A DNA stretch of 64,000 nt from positions 682,001 to 746,000 of the forward strand of contig JABTUC010000001.1 of assembly GCA_015075545.1 (NCBI GenBank). Direction: 5' to 3'. The notes below the pieces were generated by a model that did not search any database, was not told where the DNA came from, and worked only from the letters and a program-made list of their open reading frames with translations. Made by a program: the position numbers and the translations under genes. This document shows positions 8,295-15,996 of the stretch, piece after piece. The stretch's first letter is position 1, and every line of letters starts with the position of its first letter. The DNA is from Ideonella sp. GTDB lineage: Bacteria; Pseudomonadota; Gammaproteobacteria; Burkholderiales; Burkholderiaceae_C.

Positions 8295-9209
8295 ATGGAC
8301 ACCAGCGTAGCACTACAGCAGTTGGTCAATGGTCTGTCGATCGGTCTGGTCTATGCGCTGGTGGCGATCGGTTTGACGCTGATCTTCGGCGTACTCAACG
8401 TCGTCAACTTCGCGCACGGTGAGGTCTACGCGCTGGGCGCATTCACTGGATTGATCCTGCTCACCGCATTGGCACCGCCTCTGTGGCTGGTACTGCTTCT
8501 GACCCTACTGTCGGGAGGCATCTCCGGTTGGCTGCTCGAACGGATCGCGTTCAAACCGTTCCGTCGCTTCCAGGACGAGGCGACGTTGAGGAGCAAGGCG
8601 ATGCGCGAGGCGACGCTGCTGTCCTCGCTGGCGGTGTCTACTGTGGTTCGCGAGGCGCTGGAACTGAAGTTCTCCGGCGAGATGCAGACGATCGCACAAG
8701 GCTATCTGCTGCAGCAGCCGATCCAGCTCGGCGGCTTGGTGATGACCGACGGCAACTTGATCATCTTCGGTCTGTCGCTCGCCATGCTGCTGGTGCTGCA
8801 GTTCGTGCTCTACCGTACCCACATTGGCTTGTCGATCCGCGCCGTTTCGAACAACGTGCTCGGTGCGAGCTTCGTCGGCATTGACACGGATCGGACGGTG
8901 ATCGCCACTTTCGTCGTCGGCTCGATGCTTGGCGCAGTGGCCGGAATCATGGTCGGGCTCTACCAGGGCGCCATCTTTCCGCAGATGGGTTTCGAGCCGG
9001 GTGTCAAGGCCTTCGTTGCAATGGTGATGGGCGGCTTGTCCAGCATCCCGGGTGCGGTCGTGTGTTCGCTGATCCTCGGCGTATCGGAATCGGTCGCGAC
9101 GCAGTACTTTGCCGACGGCTGGAAAGCACTGGTGTCGTACGGATTCCTGTTGCTGACTCTGTGGTTGTTCCCGTCGGGGCTCTTCGGCTTCAAGCGCGAG
9201 AAGATGTAG
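8295..9209 (+). CDS. livH: Branched-chain amino acid-type ABC permease, LivH
   Basis: 304 aa, about eight hydrophobic segments. The N-terminal LVNGLSIGLVYALVAIGLTL and the VVNFAHGEVYALGA motif are signatures of LivH permeases, as is the C-terminal GLSSIPGAVVCSLILGVSE. It pairs with LivM. It starts 119 nt after the binding-protein gene; that gap holds nothing I can assign. A charged insertion (residues about 90-112, FRRFQDEATLRSKAM) lies in a cytoplasmic loop between membrane segments. Confidence 0.92.
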   Translation: MDTSVALQQLVNGLSIGLVYALVAIGLTLIFGVLNVVNFAHGEVYALGAFTGLILLTALAPPLWLVLLLTLLSGGISGWLLERIAFKPFRRFQDEATLRSKAMREATLLSSLAVSTVVREALELKFSGEMQTIAQGYLLQQPIQLGGLVMTDGNLIIFGLSLAMLLVLQFVLYRTHIGLSIRAVSNNVLGASFVGIDTDRTVIATFVVGSMLGAVAGIMVGLYQGAIFPQMGFEPGVKAFVAMVMGGLSSIPGAVVCSLILGVSESVATQYFADGWKALVSYGFLLLTLWLFPSGLFGFKREKM

Positions 9210-9234
9210 CGGCAATGGCTCGTGGGTCCCGAAG

Positions 9235-10215
9235 ATGCTGACAGCCAACCTGAACCGCTTGCTCGTCACCGGGCTCATGCTGGTGCTAGGCGCACTGGTG
9301 GCAATGCAGTCAAGCTACCTCAATCAAGTCGCGATCATCACAATGATCTTCGTGATTCTGGCCGCGAGCATGAATCTGATTGCCGGCTCAGCGGGCCTCT
9401 TGAGCCTGGGCCATGCAGCCTTTTTTGGTGTTGGCGCCTACGCTTCAGCACTGTTGTCGACGCGGGCCGATTGGCCCGTTGTCGTAACCGTGCCGGTGGC
9501 CGGAGTCATCGCCGCGGCGATCGGGGCCGTCGTCGCGATTCCCACGATGCGCTTGATCAGCATCTACTTCGCAGTGGCGACGCTGGGCATCGGCGAGATG
9601 ATCTACGTGGTGCTGCTCAATTGGGTAGATCTGACCCGAGGGCCAATGGGCATTCGCGGCATTCCAGGTATCGCGCTACCAGGTCTCTCGAGCACGTTGT
9701 CGGGTATGGTTGTCGTGGCGGCCGTCATGTTGGTTTCGCTCTGGGTGATGCATCGAATCACCCACTCGTACTACGGCAACGCATTGCGCGCATTGCGCGA
9801 GGACGACGCCTGCGCCGACGCGATGGGGATCGATGTGCCCCGGCTGAAACTCGAGAGCTTCAGCATTTCGTGCTACTTCGCAGGTGTCGCGGGGGCACTC
9901 TTCGCACACACCACCGGCTACATCGGGCCCGAGAGCTTCCGCCTGATGGAATCGATCCTGATTCTCTCGATGGTTGTCGTCGGCGGGCTTGGCAGCATCT
10001 ACGGCTCGATCATCGGCGCGGTGCTGCTCTCCGTGCTGCCCGAAGCGCTACGTCAGCTCGGCAGCTACCGGATGATCGTCGTCGGCGCGGTTCTGTTCTG
10101 CTCGATCTTGTTTCTGCCCAAGGGCTTGGTCGGCGAGGTGTCGGCGCTGAGGCTGATCCGTGCGCAGTTGAGACGGCGGGGCACCCGACCCAACGACCTG
10201 CACCCGGTGTGGTGA
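9235..10215 (+). CDS. livM: Branched-chain amino acid-type ABC permease, LivM
   Basis: 326 aa integral membrane protein with about eight to nine hydrophobic segments. Signatures: LAASMNLIAGSAGLLSLGHAAFFGVGAYA (about residues 41-69), NALRALREDDACADAMGID (the LivM cytoplasmic loop that contacts the ATPases) and VVVGGLGSIYGSIIGAVLL near the C-terminus. It begins 25 nt downstream of livH and forms the second half of the channel. Confidence 0.92.
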   Translation: MLTANLNRLLVTGLMLVLGALVAMQSSYLNQVAIITMIFVILAASMNLIAGSAGLLSLGHAAFFGVGAYASALLSTRADWPVVVTVPVAGVIAAAIGAVVAIPTMRLISIYFAVATLGIGEMIYVVLLNWVDLTRGPMGIRGIPGIALPGLSSTLSGMVVVAAVMLVSLWVMHRITHSYYGNALRALREDDACADAMGIDVPRLKLESFSISCYFAGVAGALFAHTTGYIGPESFRLMESILILSMVVVGGLGSIYGSIIGAVLLSVLPEALRQLGSYRMIVVGAVLFCSILFLPKGLVGEVSALRLIRAQLRRRGTRPNDLHPVW

Positions 10216-10224
10216 ACTGGCGCG

Positions 10225-10989
10225 ATGACGACGACCGCCCTGCTCCAACTGATAGGTGTTACCCGCCGCTTTGGAGGCCTGACTGCGATTGCCGACTTCT
10301 CAGCAGAGGTGCGTCGAGGAGAACTGGTCGGCCTGATCGGACCCAACGGCGCAGGGAAGACGACCTTGTTCAACCTCATCTCGGGCGTCACACCGCCCAG
10401 TGCGGGGCGCACGATCTTCGAAGGGCGTGACCTTGCTGGCCTGCGGCCCTTCGAGGTTGCGCGGCTCGGCATCGGTCGTACCTTCCAGAATCTGCGGGTG
10501 TTCCCGAACATGACGGTCGCCGACAACGTATCGGTCGGCGCAATCGGCGGCATTGGCCTCGGGGACGTATTCGGCGCCAAGGGTGCGCTGCGTTCGCGCG
10601 AGATTGCTGAGGTGACGGCGGCGATGCTAGGTAAGGTCGGCCTGGCGAGCCTAGCCGACGAGTTGGCGGCGAATCTCTCTTACGGCAAGCGCAAGATGCT
10701 CGAGATCGCGCGCGCTCTCTCTGGCAAACCGCGCCTGCTGATTCTCGACGAACCGGCCGCGGGATTGAACACCAGCGAAACCTCGGAACTCGCGCGGTTC
10801 ATCGAGGAGTTGCGTGCCGAAGGTTTAACGATCCTACTGGTCGAACATGACATGGGCCTGGTGATGCGTGTATGCACCCGCGTGATCGTGCTCGCGTTCG
10901 GTAAGAAGATCGCCGATGCCGCCCCGGCTGCCGTGCAAACCGACGCGGCCGTGCTCAATGCGTATCTTGGAACCGAAGAGGCAGCATGA
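10225..10989 (+). CDS. livG: Branched-chain amino acid-type ABC ATPase, LivG
   Basis: 254 aa. Walker A is GPNGAGKT (residues 39-46). The signature is the LSYGKRKML variant standard for LivG, Walker B is LLILDEPAAGLN, and the switch His lies in LLVEHDMGLVM. The last gene of the unit, livF, starts inside its stop codon (ATGA at 10986-10989). It is 9 nt downstream of livM, in the same transcript. Confidence 0.93.
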   Translation: MTTTALLQLIGVTRRFGGLTAIADFSAEVRRGELVGLIGPNGAGKTTLFNLISGVTPPSAGRTIFEGRDLAGLRPFEVARLGIGRTFQNLRVFPNMTVADNVSVGAIGGIGLGDVFGAKGALRSREIAEVTAAMLGKVGLASLADELAANLSYGKRKMLEIARALSGKPRLLILDEPAAGLNTSETSELARFIEELRAEGLTILLVEHDMGLVMRVCTRVIVLAFGKKIADAAPAAVQTDAAVLNAYLGTEEAA

Positions 10990-11774
10990 GCACCACCCTT
11001 GCACCGGTGGATCCGTATTCGCAAGCTCAAGGGTTTGCGACGCCGGACCTGAGCATGGCCCCACTGCTCGCGGTGGAGGCTCTCGGCGTACGCATGGGTA
11101 TCCAGCAGATCCTGTCCGACGTGTCGCTGCGGGTGCCCGAACGTGGAGTGATCACGGTGCTGGGCGCCAACGGCGTCGGCAAGACCACGCTAATGCGCAC
11201 GATCTCCGGAGTGTATAGGGCCAGCACCGGTCGCATTGCCTTCGCTGGCGAGCCGATCGAGCGCTTGCGGCCGCATCGGATTGTCGCGCGCGGGCTGGCG
11301 CAGGCCCCTGAGGGCCGGCAGATATTCTCAAACATGTCGGTGCGCGAGAACCTGATCCTCGGTGCCGGCCGCGCAAAGTCTGCCGAGCGGCGGCAGGTAC
11401 TGGAGGAGGTATTGGGGCGCTTTCCCGTGCTGGCCGAGCGTATGGTGCAGCAAGCAGGTTCGCTTTCTGGCGGCGAGCAACAGATGCTGTGCATTGGCCG
11501 TGCGCTGATGAGCCGCCCGCGCCTGCTCCTGCTCGACGAGCCCTCACTCGGGCTGGCACCGAGGTTGGTGCGGCAGATCTTTGCGTTGATCTTGAGCATT
11601 CGCGGCAGCGGCACCTCGATCCTGCTGGTTGAACAGAACGTGCGCGCTGCGCTCGAGGTGGCCGATCATGCCTATGTGATGGAAAGCGGCCGGATCGTGC
11701 TCGCCGGCAAGGCAGCGGAGCTGAGGGACGACCGACGCGTCAAGGATGTGTATCTGGGTGGATCGATCCACTGA
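10986..11774 (+). CDS. livF: Branched-chain amino acid-type ABC ATPase, LivF
   Basis: 262 aa. Walker A is GANGVGKT (residues 60-67), the signature LSGGEQQML, Walker B LLLLDEPSLGLAP. Read from the coupled ATG at 10986 the protein has an N-terminal extension of about 24 residues before the usual LivF start; an internal ATG at 11055 (MAPLLAVEALGV) would remove it. I kept 10986 because of the ATGA overlap with livG, but the start is not settled. It is the last gene of the importer; transposase debris begins 40 nt downstream. Confidence 0.9.
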   Translation: MSTTLAPVDPYSQAQGFATPDLSMAPLLAVEALGVRMGIQQILSDVSLRVPERGVITVLGANGVGKTTLMRTISGVYRASTGRIAFAGEPIERLRPHRIVARGLAQAPEGRQIFSNMSVRENLILGAGRAKSAERRQVLEEVLGRFPVLAERMVQQAGSLSGGEQQMLCIGRALMSRPRLLLLDEPSLGLAPRLVRQIFALILSIRGSGTSILLVEQNVRAALEVADHAYVMESGRIVLAGKAAELRDDRRVKDVYLGGSIH

Positions 11775-11814
11775 ACGCGCGTCGCTCTTGCCGGCGATCC
11801 AGGCCGTAGCCTTC

Positions 11815-12362
11815 CTAAGAATCACGCGTCACCGGCTCCAGCCTGAACCCGAAATTGGCGGCGCGTCGATGCAGTTGCTTGACGACCCGCTGCCTGTAGG
11901 CCGCCTCGTAGCAGTCGGCGCCTGGATCCCGGTACTCGATCCCATGCCGCATCGTGTTGTAGAAGAGCACGGCGATCTTGCGCGCTGTCGCCGTGACTGC
12001 CTTGGCCTTGCCGATCCGGGCGGCAAGACGTCGGAAGAACGCCCCAAGTGCGGTGTCGGTGCGGCCCACGGTGACTGCCGCCAGCCGCAAGTGCACGGCC
12101 ACCGGGTTATTGGACCTGCGCGTTCTCGACGACAGCACCTTGCCGCCGCTGATCTTGCAGCCCGGCGACAGCGATAACCAAGACGTGAAGTGCTTGGCCG
12201 TTGGCCAGCGGCCGAGGTCGGTACCGCACTCCGATACGAGGCGAAGTGCCAGATTGGGGGCCGATGCCGTGGATCTGCGTCAGGTCGGTGCCGACGATCT
12301 GGTGCAGTAATGGCCGCGTGTCGAAGTCCACCGCGTTGGGCTGCTTCGTGCGGTGACGGGCC
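11815..12362 (-). pseudogene. IS110-family transposase remnant (C-terminal part, frameshifted)
   Basis: On the minus strand two frames together encode the C-terminal ~180 residues of an IS110-type transposase. From about 12362 to 12265 the first frame reads KQPNAVDFDTRPLLHQIVG and TDLTQIHGIG. The second frame continues LALRLVSECGTDLGRWPTAK, then KISGGKVLSSRTRRSNNPVA, and ends with a helical Arg-rich tail. The frame changes within HGIGP, around 12265, so the gene is broken; the N-terminal DEDD catalytic part is absent because other IS material begins at about 12365. It is a dead fragment, not an active element. Confidence 0.8.
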
Positions 12363-12364
12363 TG

Positions 12365-12496
12365 GGCAGGGCCTGCGAGTTCGCCGGGGCACCGGCCTGC
12401 GGCGGCGCCGCGCGCACCAGTTTCGAGCGCGGCGGGCTGCGTTACTGGCAGTGCGGCGCCTGTGCCCACCAGTGCAGCCTGATCAGCGGCACCATC
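12365..12496 (+). pseudogene. IS1595-family transposase remnant, N-terminal zinc-ribbon part
   Basis: The stretch reads CEFAGAPACGG, then FERGGLRYWQCGACAHQCSL and ISGT. This is the Cys4 zinc ribbon that opens IS1595-family transposases (C-x2-C pairs, then SLISGT). The usual continuation is missing; at about 12497 the sequence passes in frame into an IstB fragment. The 3' part of what may be the same element reappears at 12927. Confidence 0.7.
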
Positions 12497-12926
12497 ACGA
12501 CAGCGGCCAACCTGATCGAGAAGCTGACCAAGGCACACGCCGAGGGCCGCCTCGAGGAGAAACTGAAGCTGTACACCGCGCCGCGGCTGCTGATCGTCGA
12601 CGAGATCGGCTACCTACCGATCGACCGCGTGGGCGCGAACCTGTTCTTCCAGCTCATCAGCCGGCGCTATGAGCGCGGGCCGATGATTCTGACCAGCAAC
12701 CAGAGCTTCGGCGCCTGGGGCGAGGTCTTCGGCGATCGCATCATCGCCACCGCCATCCTCGACCGGCTGCTGCATCACGCGGTGACGATGAACATCCGCG
12801 GCAACTCCTACCGCCTGAAGGACAAGCTCAAGGCCGGCTTGGTCGGCTCACACCACGACAACTCCTCTCAACCAGGTGGGGAAATTTGAACGACCACGGC
12901 TGGGGAGAATTCGGCGACCCTTGACA
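12497..12926 (+). pseudogene. IS21-family istB remnant (ATPase C-terminal part) with element end
   Basis: From TTAANLIEKLTKAHAEGRLE onward the frame encodes the C-terminal half of an IstB helper ATPase: Walker [12 protein letters not shown], sensor region [13 protein letters not shown] and the final [16 protein letters not shown]. The Walker A half is missing, so it cannot be functional. After the stop at 12889 come two related blocks, GGGGAAATTTGAACGACC (12878 onward) and a degenerate second copy ending in TTGACA (12921-12926), which look like the terminal repeats at the right end of an IS21 element. The frame is fused upstream to the IS1595 zinc ribbon, giving a continuous 178-codon ORF from 12353. 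Confidence 0.8.
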
Positions 12927-13249
12927 CCGACGGGCTGTGGTGCTTCGGCGCTGCCGCCATCGTCGGGGCCGAGCACCAGCGCCACGTCACCGGCGGCGGC
13001 AAGGCCAGCGTGAGGCTGCCGCAGTTCAAAGCCATCAACACCTTGCTGGGCAACCTCAAGACCGCCATCACCGGCTCGTACCACGCCTTCGACTTCGCCA
13101 CGTACGCCCATCGCTACCTTGCCGAGTTCCAGTACCGCTTCAACCGTCTCTTCAACATGAAAACCATCCTGTCCCGATTGCTCACCGCCCCGGTCCTCGC
13201 TCCGCCGTCTTCCGGGCAGGTGCTCCGGGTTGCTGAGGTTTCTCGCTAA
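12927..13249 (+). pseudogene. IS1595-family transposase remnant, C-terminal part
   Basis: It resumes with DGLWCFGAAAIVGAEHQRHV, followed by LPQFKAINTLLGNLKTAITG and SYHAFDFATYAHRYLAEFQY, the C-terminal part of IS1595 transposases. The frame is open to TAA 13247-13249. The central part that should link it to the zinc ribbon at 12365 is missing, so deletion accompanied the IS21 insertion. Its stop codon overlaps the stop of the convergent aldehyde dehydrogenase gene. Confidence 0.75.
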
Positions 13250-14733
13250 TCAGGAGTGAGGTTCATGTAGACGACCTTGCGATAGAGAAAGCCCTCAATA
13301 TGCTCGGCGCCTCCCTTCCAGCCATAGCCGCTCATCTTGCAGCCGCCGAAACCCACCGCGGGATCGAGCAGTCCATAACTATTCACCCAGATCGTACCGG
13401 CCTTGATGCCTCGCGACACGAGGTGTGCGGTCGCCGCGCTGCGCGTCCATACGCCGCCGGCCAGTCCGTAGGGCGTATCGTTGGCCAGGCGAATCACTTC
13501 GTCGATGTCGTCGAATGGAATGACTGAGATGACGGGACCAAAGATCTCTTCCCTCGCAATGGTCATGTCGTTTCGAACGTCGGTGAACACCGTTGGTTCG
13601 AAGAAGTAGCCCTGGGCCAAATCCCCGCCAAGGCGGCCGCCGCCTACCGCCAGGCGCGCGCCCTCTCGGTTGCCGAGATCAACATATTTCGTTACGCGGT
13701 CGAGTTGTCTCTGCGAGATCAAGGGCCCCAACTGCACCTGGGGATCGAGCCCGTTGCCGATCCGCAGGCTGCGACTGAATTCCTTCAGCCGATCGACGAA
13801 CTCACGCTGGATAGCGCGTTGCACGAAGAGTCGCGAGCCGGCCACGCACACCTGACCGCTATTGGTGTACACGCCCATCGCGGCCCCAGGTACCGCCAAG
13901 TCGAGATTGGCATCGGCAAAGACGATGTCGGGCGACTTGCCGCCCAACTCGAGCTGCAACCGCTTCACATTGACCGCCGAAGCCGCCACGATTTGGCGGG
14001 CTGTTTCGATCGAACCGGTGAACGCGATGCGATCCACGTCGCGGTGCTCGGCGAGCGCAGCCCCTGCTTCCGGGCCATAGCCGGTCACTACGTTGATCAC
14101 GCCCGGCGGCACGCCGGCTTCCAGCAGCAACTCGGCGGTGCGCAGGATCGATAGCGACGCATCCTCGGCCGGTTTGAGCACCACGGTGCAGCCCGTCGCC
14201 AGCGCCGCGCCGATGATCCACAACTGACCGATCAGCGGCGCGTTCCACGGGACGATGCCGCCTACGACACCAATTGGTGCTTTGTGCCCCAGGGTCATGT
14301 ACGTCCCCGGCAGCGAGTTCGAAAGGGTTTCTGTCGTGCAAGCGTTCGTTTGCGACGCGTAGAACAGCAGCGTCTTCGACATCCTGTCCTTCAGCCCCTT
14401 TGTGCCCGCCAATGGCGCACCCATGTCCAGCGTTTCGATCAGCGCCAGTTCGTCGAAATGCTTCTCGAGCTGGTCGTGCACGTGCAGGATCAGACGCTGG
14501 CGCTGGTAGGGTGTCCACCGACTCCATTCGCCCTCGAACGCGCGGCGAGCTTCCTTCACCGCCAGATCGACGTCTGCAGCGCCCCCCCTTGCCAGGCGAG
14601 CGATCGCTCTAGCGGTGGAAGGGTTCTCTGTGTCGAACTCGAGGCCGGACACCGAAGCCCGCCACTGGCCGCCCATCAGGTGCCGCTTCGATCCGCCGAC
14701 GAAGGCGGGACTGGTGGTGTCCGTCGCTGTCAT
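13246..14733 (-). CDS. NAD(P)-dependent aldehyde dehydrogenase
   Basis: 495 aa, full-length ALDH superfamily enzyme oxidising an aldehyde to the acid. Motifs: IVPWNAPL (residues 160-167), the cofactor segment VVLKPAE and the FTGS Rossmann turn, general base Glu262 in LELGGKSP, nucleophile Cys296 in NSGQVCVAGSR, EEIFGPV, and the C-terminal GGCKMSGYGWKGG. Start ATG 14733, with GGAG a few bases upstream on the minus strand. It is transcribed divergently from an aldo-keto reductase, with a palindromic operator between them. The aldehyde is unknown; betaine-, aromatic- and semialdehyde-type relatives cannot be told apart by eye. Its 3' end touches an IS1595 remnant. Confidence 0.92.
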   Translation of the reverse strand: MTATDTTSPAFVGGSKRHLMGGQWRASVSGLEFDTENPSTARAIARLARGGAADVDLAVKEARRAFEGEWSRWTPYQRQRLILHVHDQLEKHFDELALIETLDMGAPLAGTKGLKDRMSKTLLFYASQTNACTTETLSNSLPGTYMTLGHKAPIGVVGGIVPWNAPLIGQLWIIGAALATGCTVVLKPAEDASLSILRTAELLLEAGVPPGVINVVTGYGPEAGAALAEHRDVDRIAFTGSIETARQIVAASAVNVKRLQLELGGKSPDIVFADANLDLAVPGAAMGVYTNSGQVCVAGSRLFVQRAIQREFVDRLKEFSRSLRIGNGLDPQVQLGPLISQRQLDRVTKYVDLGNREGARLAVGGGRLGGDLAQGYFFEPTVFTDVRNDMTIAREEIFGPVISVIPFDDIDEVIRLANDTPYGLAGGVWTRSAATAHLVSRGIKAGTIWVNSYGLLDPAVGFGGCKMSGYGWKGGAEHIEGFLYRKVVYMNLTPD

Positions 14734-14786
14734 GTGTCATCTCCTCGCGAACCGACCGCTCGAGGCCCATCCCTCGATTCGAATCT

Positions 14787-14808
14787 GATTGTCAACGTAT
14801 TGACAATC
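14787..14808 (+). promoter_or_regulatory. Candidate operator: 9-bp inverted repeat, 4-nt spacer
   Basis: GATTGTCAA (14787-14795), spacer CGTA, TTGACAATC (14800-14808): a perfect dyad whose 8-bp core is identical to the one at 6819-6838. It lies in the 119-nt divergent region between the aldehyde dehydrogenase (start 14733) and aldo-keto reductase (start 14853), so one bound protein could control both directions. Confidence 0.78.
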
Positions 14809-14828
14809 ATTGCATGCACCACTGTAAT
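14800..14828 (+). promoter_or_regulatory. Predicted sigma-70 promoter of the aldo-keto reductase gene
   Basis: A perfect -35 TTGACA (14800-14805, the right arm of the operator), a 17-nt spacer, and TGTAAT (14823-14828, 5 of 6 to the -10). The aldo-keto reductase ATG follows at 14853 with AAGGAGG just upstream. This is among the best promoter matches in the window. Operator-promoter overlap implies repression. Confidence 0.7.
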
Positions 14829-14852
14829 AGCATGACAAGGAGGAAATGATCG

Positions 14853-15854
14853 ATGCGATATCGCCGTCTCGGCGCCAATGGCCCGACCGTGTCCGCGCTT
14901 GCCCTCGGATCGTGGCACACCTATGGGCGGCTGTCGTTCGAGGCAGGCGTTGCGTTGGTGCACCGAGCGTTCGAACTAGGAGTCGATACGTTCGACGTCT
15001 GCTACTACCGCGATCAACCGCACACCGAGGTGCTAGTCGGCCGGATTCTCGACGTCGTTGGCCGACCGCGCAGCGAGTACCGGCTGATCGAAAAGCTCTG
15101 GTTCTTGAGCTACCCAGAGAAGTCTCTTTCGCGTCAACTCGACGAGTCGCTGGTCCGACTCGGTTGCGACCACGTCGACATCATCCTCAGCGAACACCCC
15201 CGGCCCGGGATGAACGTCGAGAAGCTGACCGAGGAGATCGCTGATCTCGTGGTCAGTGGGCGCGCTGAGTGCTGGGGTGCGATGAACTGGTCGATTGACG
15301 ACATCCGTCGTGGCTACGAGCATGCCGACAAGCTAAACCTGCCAAGACCACAGGCCGCAGAACTGAAATACAACATCGCGCGCAGCGCAATCGTCGATGG
15401 CGATCGATTCCGTGGGCTGTGCGCCGAGCTCGGCGTCTCGCTGATCGCGTCGGACGTGATGGAGGGCGGGATACTGGCAGGCAACCTGCAGCCCAATCGC
15501 AAGATCGGAATCGACACCGGCGGCATCCGTGACGAAATCAGGGCGATCCTCCCTCGTGTGCGTGAGATCGCGTCGCTCTTCGGAGCGACTTCGGCGCAGG
15601 TCGCGATCGCGTACTGCCTTGCCAATCCAACGGTCTCGTCGGTGCTGTTCGGGGCTACGAGAATCGCGCAACTCGAAGAGAACGTCGCGGCACTCAGCCT
15701 GGGGTTGGAGCACGGACCGGCGCTGCGCCACATGGTCGCCTCCCTCGCGTCTGCAGGCCATGTCGAGGAGGCGCCCTATGCATTCGACGCGGCTCTGACG
15801 CCTGAGTTCGTCAGCGACCGCGCCTTCAGCCGCGATACCGAAGTTCGCGGGTAG
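14853..15854 (+). CDS. Aldo/keto reductase family protein (first paralogue)
   Basis: 333 aa, (beta/alpha)8 aldo-keto reductase, potassium-channel-beta-like branch. Start LGANGPTVSALALGSWHTYG; C-terminal cofactor region VLFGATRIAQLEEN. The expected catalytic residues are partly rearranged: Asp48 in FDVCYY, Tyr51 or Tyr52 (one residue closer to the Asp than the usual FDTAxxYG spacing), Lys81 in EKLW, and His115 in LSEHP, one place later than normal. ATG 14853 has AAGGAGG upstream. The protein shares many segments (GSWxTY, EKxW, GxxNWS, LKYNxAR, VLFGxT) with the one at 19739. It probably reduces or oxidises the same carbonyl compound class handled by the divergent aldehyde dehydrogenase; inference. 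Confidence 0.88.
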   Translation: MRYRRLGANGPTVSALALGSWHTYGRLSFEAGVALVHRAFELGVDTFDVCYYRDQPHTEVLVGRILDVVGRPRSEYRLIEKLWFLSYPEKSLSRQLDESLVRLGCDHVDIILSEHPRPGMNVEKLTEEIADLVVSGRAECWGAMNWSIDDIRRGYEHADKLNLPRPQAAELKYNIARSAIVDGDRFRGLCAELGVSLIASDVMEGGILAGNLQPNRKIGIDTGGIRDEIRAILPRVREIASLFGATSAQVAIAYCLANPTVSSVLFGATRIAQLEENVAALSLGLEHGPALRHMVASLASAGHVEEAPYAFDAALTPEFVSDRAFSRDTEVRG

Positions 15855-15996
15855 GCTACCGATGGCGGAAGGCTAGGCTAGGGAAAGATGGTGCGCGCCA
15901 CTTGTGAGCAGCGTGAGCGGGTCGTCTGACAGACTCGCCGGCGCCGTATCGGGCTCGATGGCTGAGAGTGCACCGGCATCGATTGGAGAAGCTGAC
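15855..15996. other. Spacer before the MarR regulator
   Basis: No copy of the ATTGTCAA palindrome and no clear promoter or terminator seen. In-frame upstream starts for the regulator exist at GTG 15904 and ATG 15958, so the regulator could begin earlier and most of this spacer would then be coding. Confidence 0.4.

Noticed and set aside
12353..12889. Functional IS21 helper ATPase
   Set aside because: The Walker A half is replaced by an IS1595 zinc ribbon and no istA is present.
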